From DATEEW01 sp035273665 (GTDB lineage: Bacteria > Pseudomonadota > Gammaproteobacteria > Burkholderiales > SG8-39), in assembly GCA_035273665.1 (NCBI GenBank), contig DATEOW010000134.1:1-36517 (forward strand): 36,517 bases of DNA, read 5' to 3'. The first letter of the stretch is position 1; every line of letters starts with the position of its first letter. The position numbers and the translations under genes are program-made. The notes under the pieces are model-generated. The model made no database searches and was not told where the DNA came from. It saw nothing but the letters and a program-made list of their open reading frames with translations. Positions 25,134 to 33,477 of the stretch are shown piece after piece.

Positions 25134-26801
25134 TCAGATCGCGTGCGGCGTCAGTTTGAAGCGCGCAACGATGGTTTCCAAGGTATGGGCCATTTCTTCC
25201 AAATGGCGCGCGGAAGTGGCGACCGAACCCACCGCCGTCGCATTCTCCTGAGACATCCTGGCGATGCGTTCCACACTCTGCGCGATCTGGCTACTGGTGC
25301 TGGATTGTTCGCCCAAGGCGTGGGAAATTTCGTTGACCACCGATAGCACTTGATTCGCACCGGTCTTGATGTCGCGCATGTAGTCGCCGGCTCCGCGCGC
25401 TTTGCTCACGCCCTCGGTAACACGTTCGCTCCAGCTTTCCATATGGCGAACGGCCTGTGTTGTCCCCGCCTGAATAGCCGAAATCATGTTGCCGATTTCG
25501 CGGGTTGAATCCGTGGTCCGCTCCGCCAGTTTGCGGACTTCTTCCGCAACAACGGAGAAGCCGCGACCCTGCTCGCCGGCGCGTGCGGCCTCGATCGCTG
25601 CATTCAAGGCGAGCAGATTGGTCTGATTGGCGATTTCCTGAATGACATGAACGATGTGGGAAATCTGGGAAGACTGATTGCCCAGCGTTTCGATAATTTC
25701 CGTCAGGCTCTTCGCAGACGCGGCAATCTGTTCCATCTCCGCCGCCGCACTGGCTACCACTTCGTTGCCACGATTGGATAAATCGCCCGAAGCGCGCGAA
25801 ATTTCGAGTGCTTCGTTGGAGTGTTCTGCGACTTGCCCGATGCTAGCGGTCATCTCTTCGATAGACGATGCCATCGAGGAGGCTGCCTCTGTTTGATGAC
25901 CGGAGCTCGCGGCAATCTGGCTCGACGACACCGATAGCGCAGAAGCCTGGCCGGACAGTTCGCCCGCACTATGATGCAAGCGTTCGATCAGGTGACGCAG
26001 TTGGCCTTGCATATCGGCCACCGCTGCAAGAACGCTTTCCTTATCGCCGGGCTTGATGTGTATGGTTGCGGCCAAGTCGCCATCGGCAATGCGCCTCGCA
26101 ATGGCGACTGCATCGGCCGGTTCGCCGCCGAGTTGGGAGAACAAGCTGCGTACAATCCAAATGAAAATGCCGCCAGCCAGGGCCAAGCCGACCAGCGTAC
26201 AGACGATGAACATCACCGACAAACCGCGATACATTGAATTTGCCGAAACCGAATCCTGCTCGCTCTGGTCCCGTAAGCCTTTTTCCAGATTCGCACGCAG
26301 AACACCCAAATCACGAGCGACCGGTTCATCTATTCCTTTGATCATGCCGTCGACCAACATGGCCGACCCAAGGGGGTTGATGGGATCGTATTCTTTCATT
26401 GCTGCGTCATAGCGCTGGGACACTTTGCTGTGCAAGTCCACGATTGAGGCGATTTGCGAGGGGTTGGCGCCGGCCGGCGCTTTTTGCAGTTCAGCCAGTC
26501 GGTCCTGCACCGCCTTGCGATGCGCCTCCATGGCCGCCTTGTGTTGGTCGAGCACGGTCAGATCGTTCCCGCGCAGGATCGCATTCTTGAGTTCCTGAGA
26601 TTGCATGCGGAAACTGCTCAGCGCTTCGTTGGCGTTGCGCAAAGCGCTAAGGGCTACACCCTGCGCTTGCAGCACTTCGCCCAACTTCGCATTTTGAAAA
26701 TGCACGCCGAAGAAACCGGTGATACCGCCGCCAAGCAACATGACGACGAATACCGCGCCCAGCAACCCCATTCGAGTCGCGATTTTCATGTCTTTAAACA
26801 T
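25134..26801 (-). CDS. Methyl-accepting chemotaxis protein
   Basis: 555 residues from ATG 26801 (MFKDMKIATRMGLLG), which has an AAGGAG ribosome site 6 bases upstream; a longer frame to 26837 would include that site. Membrane receptor: first membrane helix at about 9-32, a four-helix-bundle sensor domain (about 33-175), second membrane helix (LSVMFIVCTLVGLALAGGIF), HAMP domain, then the long signalling coiled coil. The hairpin tip that binds CheA/CheV is exact: QEIANQTNLLALNAAIEAAR, AGEQGRGFSVVAEEVRKLAE. The C-terminus (RFKLTPHAI) lacks an NWETF-type CheR/CheB tether. The ligand cannot be read from the sequence. It lies 65 bp after cheA. Confidence 0.95.
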   Translation of the reverse strand: MFKDMKIATRMGLLGAVFVVMLLGGGITGFFGVHFQNAKLGEVLQAQGVALSALRNANEALSSFRMQSQELKNAILRGNDLTVLDQHKAAMEAHRKAVQDRLAELQKAPAGANPSQIASIVDLHSKVSQRYDAAMKEYDPINPLGSAMLVDGMIKGIDEPVARDLGVLRANLEKGLRDQSEQDSVSANSMYRGLSVMFIVCTLVGLALAGGIFIWIVRSLFSQLGGEPADAVAIARRIADGDLAATIHIKPGDKESVLAAVADMQGQLRHLIERLHHSAGELSGQASALSVSSSQIAASSGHQTEAASSMASSIEEMTASIGQVAEHSNEALEISRASGDLSNRGNEVVASAAAEMEQIAASAKSLTEIIETLGNQSSQISHIVHVIQEIANQTNLLALNAAIEAARAGEQGRGFSVVAEEVRKLAERTTDSTREIGNMISAIQAGTTQAVRHMESWSERVTEGVSKARGAGDYMRDIKTGANQVLSVVNEISHALGEQSSTSSQIAQSVERIARMSQENATAVGSVATSARHLEEMAHTLETIVARFKLTPHAI

Positions 26802-26827
26802 CTTCCACTCCTTCCCTAAGGGAAATC

Positions 26828-26859
26828 GGCGCCTCAAGCGCCACTTACAGCTCTAGAGC
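26828..26859. repeat. Two dyads in the cheA-receptor gap
   Basis: GGCGC-CTCAA-GCGCC (26828-26842) and the 10-bp palindrome GCTCTAGAGC (26850-26859) fill most of the 65-bp gap between cheA and the receptor gene. Neither is followed by a T run, so they are not standard terminators. They could be an RNA-processing or attenuation structure. A GCCGATTT on the minus strand (26823-26830) resembles a sigma-28 -10, but no well-placed TAAA is present. Confidence 0.35.
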
Positions 26860-26866
26860 CCCATCT

Positions 26867-28645
26867 TTACAACACGCCGTCGAGCAACTCATTCAATTCC
26901 AATACGAGGACCAGTACGCCCTCGCCCGATACGGTCGCGCCGGCAACGCCGCGCGGCTTAATACCCATCAATGGTTTGATCATCACTTCATCCTGACCCA
27001 TCAGACCGTCGACACCAAGAACAAAAGTTCTTTCGCCATGTACGACCACCACACCCAAGGGAGCGATACCTTCGCGCGGCCGCTTCACCAGGGAGGCGAG
27101 TTCATGTAGCGCAAGCACTTCGCCGCGCAACAGCACATGGTCTTTACCCGCGACTTTTTTGCGACGCTCGTCGGTCAACTCAATGATTTCGCGCACGGCG
27201 GAAAGCGGTAAGGCGTAAGGCTGATTCCCCAAACGCATATTGAGCACCGGCAGAATCGCCAGAGTAAGCGGCAAGATGATGGTGAACATTGAGCCTCTGC
27301 CCGGCACGGAGGTCAGTTCGATGCGGCCTTTGAGATGCGTGATGTTCGTTTTCACCACGTCCATCCCGACGCCGCGCCCGGACAGATTGCTGACTTCCGT
27401 CTTGGTGGAAAAGCCGGGGAGAAAAATCAGATTCAAACTTTGACGGTCATCGAGCTGCGCCGCCTCTTCCGGACTAATGATGCCCTTCTCCACCGCTTTG
27501 TTCCGGATCACATCGGGGCGCATGCCTTTGCCGTCGTCGGCAATCTCGATGATGATCTGATCGCCCGTCTGCCTGGCCTCCAAGCGCACAACGCTTTTCG
27601 CCGGCTTGCCCGACGCGATGCGATCGGCGGGCATCTCCACCCCGTGGTCTACTGCATTGCGCACCAAGTGGACGAGCGGATCATTCAATTCTTCAAGAAT
27701 TGTCTTATCGACTTCGGTCTCTTCGCCGACGAGCATCAGTTCGACGTCCTTGCCGAGCTGGCGTGCCAGGTCCCGCGATAGCCGTACATATTTTTGAAAC
27801 ACCCGGCCGACCGGCTGCATGCGCGCTTTCATGACAGCGTTTTGCAAATCGGCGACGAGCATATCGAGCTCGTTTACCGCAACCTCCAACTCTTTCAGCG
27901 TTTCGCCTTCACTGCGAGCCGCCTGACGGGCAAGGTCGCGGCGTAAGCAAACGAGCCGGTTTTTGGTCAGGCCGATTTCACCGGACAGGTTGAGAATCTG
28001 ATCGAAACGCTGCGTATCGACACGCAAAGTCGTTTCCTTCGCTGCGGGACCGCCGCCACCTGCTTTCGGTGTCCGGCTTTTCGGTTCTGCCGCAGGTGCA
28101 GACGCGAGCGAAGCGTTCGAAGGCTGTGCCGATTTTCCGGTAATCGCTTCGTACATCGCTGCCCAATCGAGTTCGGCGCCCGATGTCTGGCTTTGCATCG
28201 AGTCCGTTTTTTCAACGGGTGGGGGCGCGAGAGGCGCCGCGCTTTGAATCGGTGTTCCCGCCGCGACGGCTTCGAGTTGACTGAGAAGTAGTGCGGGCGC
28301 CGGATCGGGCTGCGCAAAGCCGGCCATTTCTCCAAACATGCGCCGAACCTCGCCGGTTGCGGCAAGAATCACGTCGAGCATTTCCGGCGTCAGCTGCAAT
28401 TTTCCGCTACGCAGAAGATCCAGAACCGTTTCCGTGCGATGGCAAAGCCCAACCAATGCAGCCGCTTCGAGGAATCCCGCGCCGCCTTTGATCGTATGAA
28501 AACCGCGGAATACGGCATTCAACAAATCAAGATCATCGGTCCGGTTTTCAAGCTCGACCAGTTGCAGATCCACACCTTCCAGAAGCTCGCCGGCTTCATT
28601 CAGAAAGTCCTGCAAGAGGTCTTGCATGTCGGTGAAAGCGTTCAT
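26867..28645 (-). CDS. cheA: Chemotaxis histidine kinase CheA
   Basis: 592 residues from ATG 28645 (MNAFTDMQDLLQDFLNEAGE); the open frame reaches 28741 but would overlap cheZ. P1 phosphotransfer domain with His50 in FRGFHTIKGGAGFLE; a 70-residue Ala/Pro-rich linker where P2 should be; P3 dimerisation from about 205; P4 ATPase with LVHLVRNAVDHGVE, IADDGKGM and GRGVGMDVVKTNI; and P5 CheW-like domain at the C-terminus. The missing P2 means CheY must be recruited otherwise. A short motif (GAELDWAAMYEAI, about 157-169) stands out in the linker. It phosphorylates CheY when receptors signal. Confidence 0.96.
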   Translation of the reverse strand: MNAFTDMQDLLQDFLNEAGELLEGVDLQLVELENRTDDLDLLNAVFRGFHTIKGGAGFLEAAALVGLCHRTETVLDLLRSGKLQLTPEMLDVILAATGEVRRMFGEMAGFAQPDPAPALLLSQLEAVAAGTPIQSAAPLAPPPVEKTDSMQSQTSGAELDWAAMYEAITGKSAQPSNASLASAPAAEPKSRTPKAGGGGPAAKETTLRVDTQRFDQILNLSGEIGLTKNRLVCLRRDLARQAARSEGETLKELEVAVNELDMLVADLQNAVMKARMQPVGRVFQKYVRLSRDLARQLGKDVELMLVGEETEVDKTILEELNDPLVHLVRNAVDHGVEMPADRIASGKPAKSVVRLEARQTGDQIIIEIADDGKGMRPDVIRNKAVEKGIISPEEAAQLDDRQSLNLIFLPGFSTKTEVSNLSGRGVGMDVVKTNITHLKGRIELTSVPGRGSMFTIILPLTLAILPVLNMRLGNQPYALPLSAVREIIELTDERRKKVAGKDHVLLRGEVLALHELASLVKRPREGIAPLGVVVVHGERTFVLGVDGLMGQDEVMIKPLMGIKPRGVAGATVSGEGVLVLVLELNELLDGVL

Positions 28646-28667
28646 CGTGTGTGCTTTTCTATTCTTC

Positions 28668-29408
28668 TTAGAAGCCCAGGCTTTCCAGCAGATCGTCGAC
28701 TTGCGCCTGATTGGCAACGACGTCGGTGCGGCCATTCGCATTCATTGCCGGTCCTGTCAGCCATTCCCCTTCGGAGGCAGGGCGCTTGTCCACAGGCGTC
28801 GTTTCCAATAGCAGCTTGAGTAATTGAGCTTCCAGGTTCTGCGCCACTTTGACGATGCGCTGAATCACCTGGCCCGTCAGATCATGAAAATCCTGAGCCA
28901 TCATGATTTCGGTGAATTGGGAGTTCGTTTGTGCGGTCTGTTCAGGCAATTGCTTGAGAAACGCGCGCGTCTCTATGGCGGTGTTCTTGAATTCGTCGAG
29001 CGGCATATCGGCAGCGAACACGCGCTCCCATTGGGCGGAGAGGCGCTTGGCTTGCTCTTCGACGGCGTTCTGGTATTGCTGACCTTGCTCGACCGCGCTC
29101 AAAGAGCGCTCGGCCGCTTTGCCGGTCAGATCGGCGATGTAGGTCAATCGGTCCCGCGCATCGGGCAACGCACCGACCGCTTCTTCCATCTGCTTGTCGT
29201 ACCCTAACTCGCGTAATGCGTCATGCAGATTGCGCGTCAAGGAACCGATTCGGTGGAACACTTCTTCCGGCGGCGGCGGTTCGGCGCTCATATCAATCAG
29301 CACAACGCCGCTCGATTGCGGTTCGGCAACGATATCGCGTGTTGCGGCCGATTCAGCGGCCACCTGATCGAACAACGCTTCCAGATCGTCAGTTTCAGCG
29401 GCCCCCAT
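28668..29408 (-). CDS. cheZ: CheY-P phosphatase CheZ
   Basis: 246 residues. Removes phosphate from CheY-P. The catalytic helix FTEIMMAQDFHDLTGQVIQR holds the conserved Asp and Gln residues. A flexible stretch leads to the C-terminal CheY-binding helix QAQVDDLLESLGF. It begins 1 bp before the cheY stop region (2-bp gap) and precedes cheA by 22 bp. cheY-cheZ adjacency is usual in beta- and gammaproteobacteria. Confidence 0.95.
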   Translation of the reverse strand: MGAAETDDLEALFDQVAAESAATRDIVAEPQSSGVVLIDMSAEPPPPEEVFHRIGSLTRNLHDALRELGYDKQMEEAVGALPDARDRLTYIADLTGKAAERSLSAVEQGQQYQNAVEEQAKRLSAQWERVFAADMPLDEFKNTAIETRAFLKQLPEQTAQTNSQFTEIMMAQDFHDLTGQVIQRIVKVAQNLEAQLLKLLLETTPVDKRPASEGEWLTGPAMNANGRTDVVANQAQVDDLLESLGF

Positions 29409-29409
29409 C

Positions 29410-29802
29410 TCAGGCTCCTACCTGCAGTTTCTGCAGAATTTTGTTGAGTTTTTCTTCCAGCGTGGCCTTGGTGAAAGGCTTGACGATGTAACCGGAGGCG
29501 CCCGCCTGAGCGGCGGTGACGATGTCTTCTTTTTTCGCTTCAGCGGTAACGAGCAGCACAGGAAGATGCTTCAACTGGTCGTCCGCGCGAATCTGCCGCA
29601 GAAGTTCGAAACCGTTCATGTTCGGCATGTTCAAATCCGACACGACGAATTCGAAGCCGCCGCCTTTGAGCTTCGCCAATGCGGCGACGCCGTCTTCGGC
29701 TTCGTCGGCATTGCCGTAGCCGAGTTCCTTGAGCAAGTTGCGCACGATGCGGCGCATGGTGGAGAAATCGTCGACGATCAAAAATTTAATATCGGTGCTC
29801 AT
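29410..29802 (-). CDS. cheY: Chemotaxis response regulator CheY
   Basis: 130 residues. Phosphorylated by CheA, then binds FliM to change motor rotation. Acidic pair D11/D12 (FLIVDDFSTMRRIVRNLLKE), phosphoacceptor Asp56 (VVSDLNMPNMNG), Thr86 and Lys108 (GYIVKPF) are all in place. The sequence is closer to enterobacterial CheY than to the Rcp1-like regulator at 13908-14333, so the two are likely not interchangeable. Confidence 0.97.
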   Translation of the reverse strand: MSTDIKFLIVDDFSTMRRIVRNLLKELGYGNADEAEDGVAALAKLKGGGFEFVVSDLNMPNMNGFELLRQIRADDQLKHLPVLLVTAEAKKEDIVTAAQAGASGYIVKPFTKATLEEKLNKILQKLQVGA

Positions 29803-29804
29803 GG

Positions 29805-30755
29805 CTATGCCCCTTCCTTCTCGGTCCTACCCGAACGCAACATATTGGCGATGGCGCTCGCCAGTTCGTTGAAATTGAATTTAGCGATGTACCCATCGAC
29901 GCCGACCTGCTGTCCCAGCTTTTTATTCGCGACAGAGGATAGAGAGGAGTGCATCAAAACCGGTATGCCCGCAAAGCGCGGATCGCTGCGGATATGGCGA
30001 GTCAGTACGTAGCCGTCCATTTCGGGCATTTCGGCGTCGGCCAGCACCATGCCCAGTCTTTGGTGCAAAGGCTCGCCTTCTTGTTGCGCCTGATTCGCCA
30101 GTGCCTGGAGCCGTTCCCACGCCTCGCGGCCGTTGGCCGCTTGCTGAAACGACAGACCCATTTGCTCCAATACTTGAGTGATTTTTTTGCGTGCGAGAGC
30201 CGAATCGTCGACGAAGAAGACCGGCCGCTGTGTCGGCGCCTGCACATCGAGGTCCGGCACTTCTTCTTCGCCCATCACATCGGCAAGGATCTGTTCCACA
30301 TCCAGGATCGACACGAGACGGCCGCCCGGCAACTCGGTCAACGCGGTGACGAGGCCGGATCCGCCCATGATGGTTGACTGCGGCGAACGCACTTGCTCCC
30401 AGTCCACGCGCACGATGCGGTCTACTTCCCCAACCAGGAACGCCTGGGTGCTGGAAGAGAACTCGGTGATGATCATTTTCCCGGGGCCCGGCGCCGGTTC
30501 CATAGACAAGCACGCTGCCAGGTTAATAACCGGAATAATCGAACCGCGCAGGCTGATGATGCCTTCCACGCTTGAAGGCATATTCGGTGTCGGCGTAATA
30601 GGCTTCGGTTCGCATACCTCACGCACCTTGAAGACATTGATGCCGAAGGTTTCGCGTCCGCCGACGGAGAACAGCAGCAGTTCCATGCGATTGGACCCGG
30701 CCAGCTTGGCCTTCTGGTCCACCAGATTCATGAGCTGATTATCAGTGGCGCCCAT
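29805..30755 (-). CDS. cheV: Chemotaxis coupling protein CheV
   Basis: 316 residues: a CheW-like domain (ELLLFSVGGRETFGINVFKV, GIISLRGSIIPVINLAACL) followed by a receiver domain (VFFVDDSALARKKITQVLEQ, VLADAEMPEMDGYVLTRHIR, DGYIAKF). It couples receptors to CheA and tunes gain by phosphorylation. I use ATG 30755 (MGATDNQLMN) because AGGA ends 5 bases before it. An ATG at 30767 overlaps the motB stop as ATGA and is an equal alternative, adding four residues. No separate cheW is in the window. Confidence 0.95.
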   Translation of the reverse strand: MGATDNQLMNLVDQKAKLAGSNRMELLLFSVGGRETFGINVFKVREVCEPKPITPTPNMPSSVEGIISLRGSIIPVINLAACLSMEPAPGPGKMIITEFSSSTQAFLVGEVDRIVRVDWEQVRSPQSTIMGGSGLVTALTELPGGRLVSILDVEQILADVMGEEEVPDLDVQAPTQRPVFFVDDSALARKKITQVLEQMGLSFQQAANGREAWERLQALANQAQQEGEPLHQRLGMVLADAEMPEMDGYVLTRHIRSDPRFAGIPVLMHSSLSSVANKKLGQQVGVDGYIAKFNFNELASAIANMLRSGRTEKEGA

Positions 30756-30763
30756 GGCGTTCC

Positions 30764-31738
30764 TCATTGGTTGGTTGGCGTTAATGTGATGGGCGGTAAC
30801 TCGGGCGCGGAAACCACTTTCGCGATCGAATTGGCCTCTTCAGCATCGTGGACTTCCACGCCGCTGCCTTCTTTCAAAATTGCTTCTTCGGTTTGCTTAT
30901 TCAGTACGACGATGCTGATCCGCCGATTGGCGGGATTGAGCACGTCGCTATGGTCGAAAGGGATGGAGGAAGCCAGACCGACGACACGAACGATTTTTTG
31001 ATCCGCGATGCCGCCGGCCACAAGTTCGCGACGGGAAGCATTGGCGCGGTCTGCGGACAGTTCCCAGTTGCTGTAGCCACGGTCGCCGCTGGAATAAGGC
31101 GCCGCATCGGTATGGCCGGATAACGAAACCTTGTTTTCGACGTCGTTCAACATCCCACCCAGTTCACGCAGGATCTCTCGCATCCAATCTTTCACGTCGG
31201 CGCGACCCGAATCGAACATCGGACGGTTTTGATCGTCGATGATTTGAATGCGCAGGCCTTCTGACGTGATGTCCAGCTTGATTTGTTTGCGGAATGGAGT
31301 CATCCGCGGATTGTTATCCAGAGCGAGCTCAACGCGCTTTTGCAGCTGCTTGAGCCGCACCGCTTCCTGCCGCGCGACCTCTGCCTTGGCGGCTTGGAGG
31401 TTGATCGTTTTCGTCTCGCCGATGTCGCCCTGTTTTTTCTGACCGAACGTGCGGGTGAGATCCTGTCCGCCGCCCTGGACGATCGATGAGCTATCGCCCG
31501 ATCCGCTGCCGCCGGAAAGCGCAACCTTGAGGGGCGTTCTGAAATATTCCGCGATGCCTTGCAAGTCGCCCTTAGTCGTGGATCCGAGCAGCCACATCAA
31601 CAAAAAGAAAGCCATCATCGCGGTGACGAAGTCGGCATAAGCGATTTTCCAAGCGCCGCCGTGGTGGGCGGGCGCGACTTTCTTAATCCGCTTGACGATA
31701 ATGGGTTGCAGCCCTTCGCGTGCGTTCGCGCCGCTCAT
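30764..31738 (-). CDS. motB: Flagellar stator protein MotB
   Basis: 324 residues. N-terminal membrane helix with the proton-binding Asp (about D36) in WKIAYADFVTAMMAFFLLMW, preceded by KRIKKVAPAHHGGAW, which is typical of enterobacterial-type MotB. Periplasmic OmpA-like domain with VSLSGHTDAAPY, YSNWELSADRANASRRE and NRRISIVV. It pairs with motA, whose stop it overlaps (ATGA, 31735-31738). The C-terminal 35 residues are extra and Pro/Thr-rich. Confidence 0.96.
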   Translation of the reverse strand: MSGANAREGLQPIIVKRIKKVAPAHHGGAWKIAYADFVTAMMAFFLLMWLLGSTTKGDLQGIAEYFRTPLKVALSGGSGSGDSSSIVQGGGQDLTRTFGQKKQGDIGETKTINLQAAKAEVARQEAVRLKQLQKRVELALDNNPRMTPFRKQIKLDITSEGLRIQIIDDQNRPMFDSGRADVKDWMREILRELGGMLNDVENKVSLSGHTDAAPYSSGDRGYSNWELSADRANASRRELVAGGIADQKIVRVVGLASSIPFDHSDVLNPANRRISIVVLNKQTEEAILKEGSGVEVHDAEEANSIAKVVSAPELPPITLTPTNQ

Positions 31739-32595
31739 CGCTTGAGGCTCCCTTTGACGTGCGATTCAAGCTCCGCGAAGCCGGGACGTTCGGTGGAATA
31801 AAGCACTTTGCGGCCGAACTCCACTGCAAGCGCAGGCGCATAACCGTTCAGGCTGGCAAGCAAAGTGACTTTCACGCACTGAAGAATCTTTGTCCCCTCG
31901 GCGACGCCTTGCTCCATTTTTCCGCTCAGTGGTCCGACGAATCCATAGGCGAGAAGAATGCCGAGGAAGGTACCGACCAGCGCGTGCGCGATCAGCATCC
32001 CGAGTTCCGCAGGCGGCAGCCCAACCGATTCCATCGTATGCACGACACCCATAACGGCTGCGACGATGCCAAAGGCCGGAAGACCGTCCGCGACTTTCTG
32101 GATGGCATGCGCAGGCACTTCCGCTTCGTGGTGATGGGTGTCGATTTCGTTGTCCATCAAATTTTCAATTTCCATCGGATTCAGATTGCCGCTGACCATC
32201 AAGCGCAGATAGTCGGTAATGAACTCAATAAGGTGGTGATCCTTCGCAATGGCCGGATACTTGCCGAACAACGGGCTTTCATGCGGGTTCTCCACATCCC
32301 TTTCGATCGACATCAACCCCTCTTTACGGACCTTGGTCAGTATTTCGAACATCAACGCCATCAGTTCCATGTAGAGGGCCTTGGTGTACTTAGAGCTCTT
32401 GAGCACGCTGGGCACCGTTCTCATCGTGGCCTTGAGCACCTTGCCGTTATTGCCGACGATAAATGCGCCCAGAGCGCCGCCGCCGATCATCAGCAGTTCC
32501 ACCGGCTGGAACAAAGCGGCCAGATGGCCGCCCGCCATGGCAAAGCCGCCGAATATCGAAAACACCACGACCACATAGCCGATGACCACCAACAT
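31735..32595 (-). CDS. motA: Flagellar stator protein MotA
   Basis: 286 residues. Proton-channel stator subunit with four membrane helices (VIGYVVVVFSIFGGFAMAGG at the start; FGIVAAVMGVVHTMESVG and MLIAHALVGTFLGILLAYGF later). The cytoplasmic loop LTKVRKEGLMSIERDVENPH carries the charged residues that contact FliG. The HHHEAEVPAHAIQKVADGLP segment is conserved. Length and sequence match the E. coli-type MotA, unlike MotC at 17728-18471. First gene of the motA-motB-cheV-cheY-cheZ-cheA operon. Confidence 0.97.
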   Translation of the reverse strand: MLVVIGYVVVVFSIFGGFAMAGGHLAALFQPVELLMIGGGALGAFIVGNNGKVLKATMRTVPSVLKSSKYTKALYMELMALMFEILTKVRKEGLMSIERDVENPHESPLFGKYPAIAKDHHLIEFITDYLRLMVSGNLNPMEIENLMDNEIDTHHHEAEVPAHAIQKVADGLPAFGIVAAVMGVVHTMESVGLPPAELGMLIAHALVGTFLGILLAYGFVGPLSGKMEQGVAEGTKILQCVKVTLLASLNGYAPALAVEFGRKVLYSTERPGFAELESHVKGSLKR

Positions 32596-32676
32596 CTACA
32601 CATTCCCCGTTAAACCCCAGTGCGCCAGTCTCGACATGCCGCCCCGTCGGGGGCAAGACGCTCCGATACAGTTTCT

Positions 32677-32703
32677 TTCTCGGCATCCGTGGGCTTTTCT
32701 TAA
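32677..32703 (-). promoter_or_regulatory. Candidate sigma-28 promoter for motA-che operon
   Basis: On the minus strand, TTAA, 15 bases, then GCCGAGAA. This differs from TAAA-N15-GCCGATAA at one base in each element. It lies 82 bp before the motA start. FliA control of mot and che genes is the usual class-3 arrangement. Confidence 0.55.
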
Positions 32704-32829
32704 GCAAGCACGCTCATCCTTGAGGGGCAGAGTAACAACCGCGTCACGTTCCGCATGGGATGAATAGCGGTCCGAACCCCTGCTAATTCGGCAAAAATTC
32801 GGAAACCTTTGAAAGCTGAGACCAAAAAG

Positions 32830-32855
32830 CAACGCCCGGTCTAAGCCGGGCGTTG
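32830..32855 (-). terminator. Rho-independent terminator after flhC
   Basis: Perfect 10-bp stem CAACGCCCGG / CCGGGCGTTG with a 6-base loop. On the minus strand it is followed by CTTTTT. It lies 22 bp after the flhC stop and separates flhDC from motA. Confidence 0.85.
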
Positions 32856-32877
32856 TCATATATATAGTGTTGGGGCT

Positions 32878-33417
32878 TCAGACTGCTTCGCGCTCCGCTT
32901 CCGCCCGTTTCTTCGTTTTACCCGCCCGGGACGGCACGTTGCACAAGCCGCAGACATAGTTGTCTGTTAGCTCGAATGAATGGGTGACGAAGTGACCGCC
33001 GCAATCTTTGCAGCAAGTGGTGGTCAGCATTCCAGCGTCGAAAAACTTGATCAGCCGCCAGGCGCGGGTGATCGAAAGAACATCTTCCATATTGTGGGCG
33101 CGGACATGCTCCCGATATAGACGGTAGGCTTTGACCACCGCTTCGATCTGTTCCAGCTCGACTGATTTGTCGATATAGCGATAAATACTGATGAAGAGCG
33201 AGGAATGAATATTCGGCTGCCAGGTCATGAACCAATCGGTCGAAAAAGGCAGCATGCCTTTGGGCGGAGACTTCCCTTGGATTTCCTTATACAAGCGCAG
33301 CAGCTTTTCGCGCGACAGCTTGGTTTCGGATTCGAGCACCTGCAGGCGCGCGCCCAACTTGATCAACTCGCTGGCCAGCGCGATATCGCGCGCTTCGCCG
33401 ATGACAGATTTGGCCAT
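32878..33417 (-). CDS. flhC: Flagellar master regulator subunit FlhC
   Basis: 179 residues. With FlhD forms the FlhD4C2 activator of early flagellar operons and gives DNA contact. The C-terminal region contains the zinc-binding cysteines (TTTCCKDCGGHF then YVCGLCNVPSR). The N-terminal ALASELIKLGARLQVLESET and the middle LPFSTDWFMTWQPNIHSSLF are conserved. The C-terminal tail is strongly charged (KTKKRAEAEREAV). It follows flhD by 60 bp. Confidence 0.96.
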   Translation of the reverse strand: MAKSVIGEARDIALASELIKLGARLQVLESETKLSREKLLRLYKEIQGKSPPKGMLPFSTDWFMTWQPNIHSSLFISIYRYIDKSVELEQIEAVVKAYRLYREHVRAHNMEDVLSITRAWRLIKFFDAGMLTTTCCKDCGGHFVTHSFELTDNYVCGLCNVPSRAGKTKKRAEAEREAV

Positions 33418-33477
33418 GATTATTCCCCTCTGAACTGCATTGTTGCTGTCGGACTGAAAGACTTGAAAGCTTATGGT

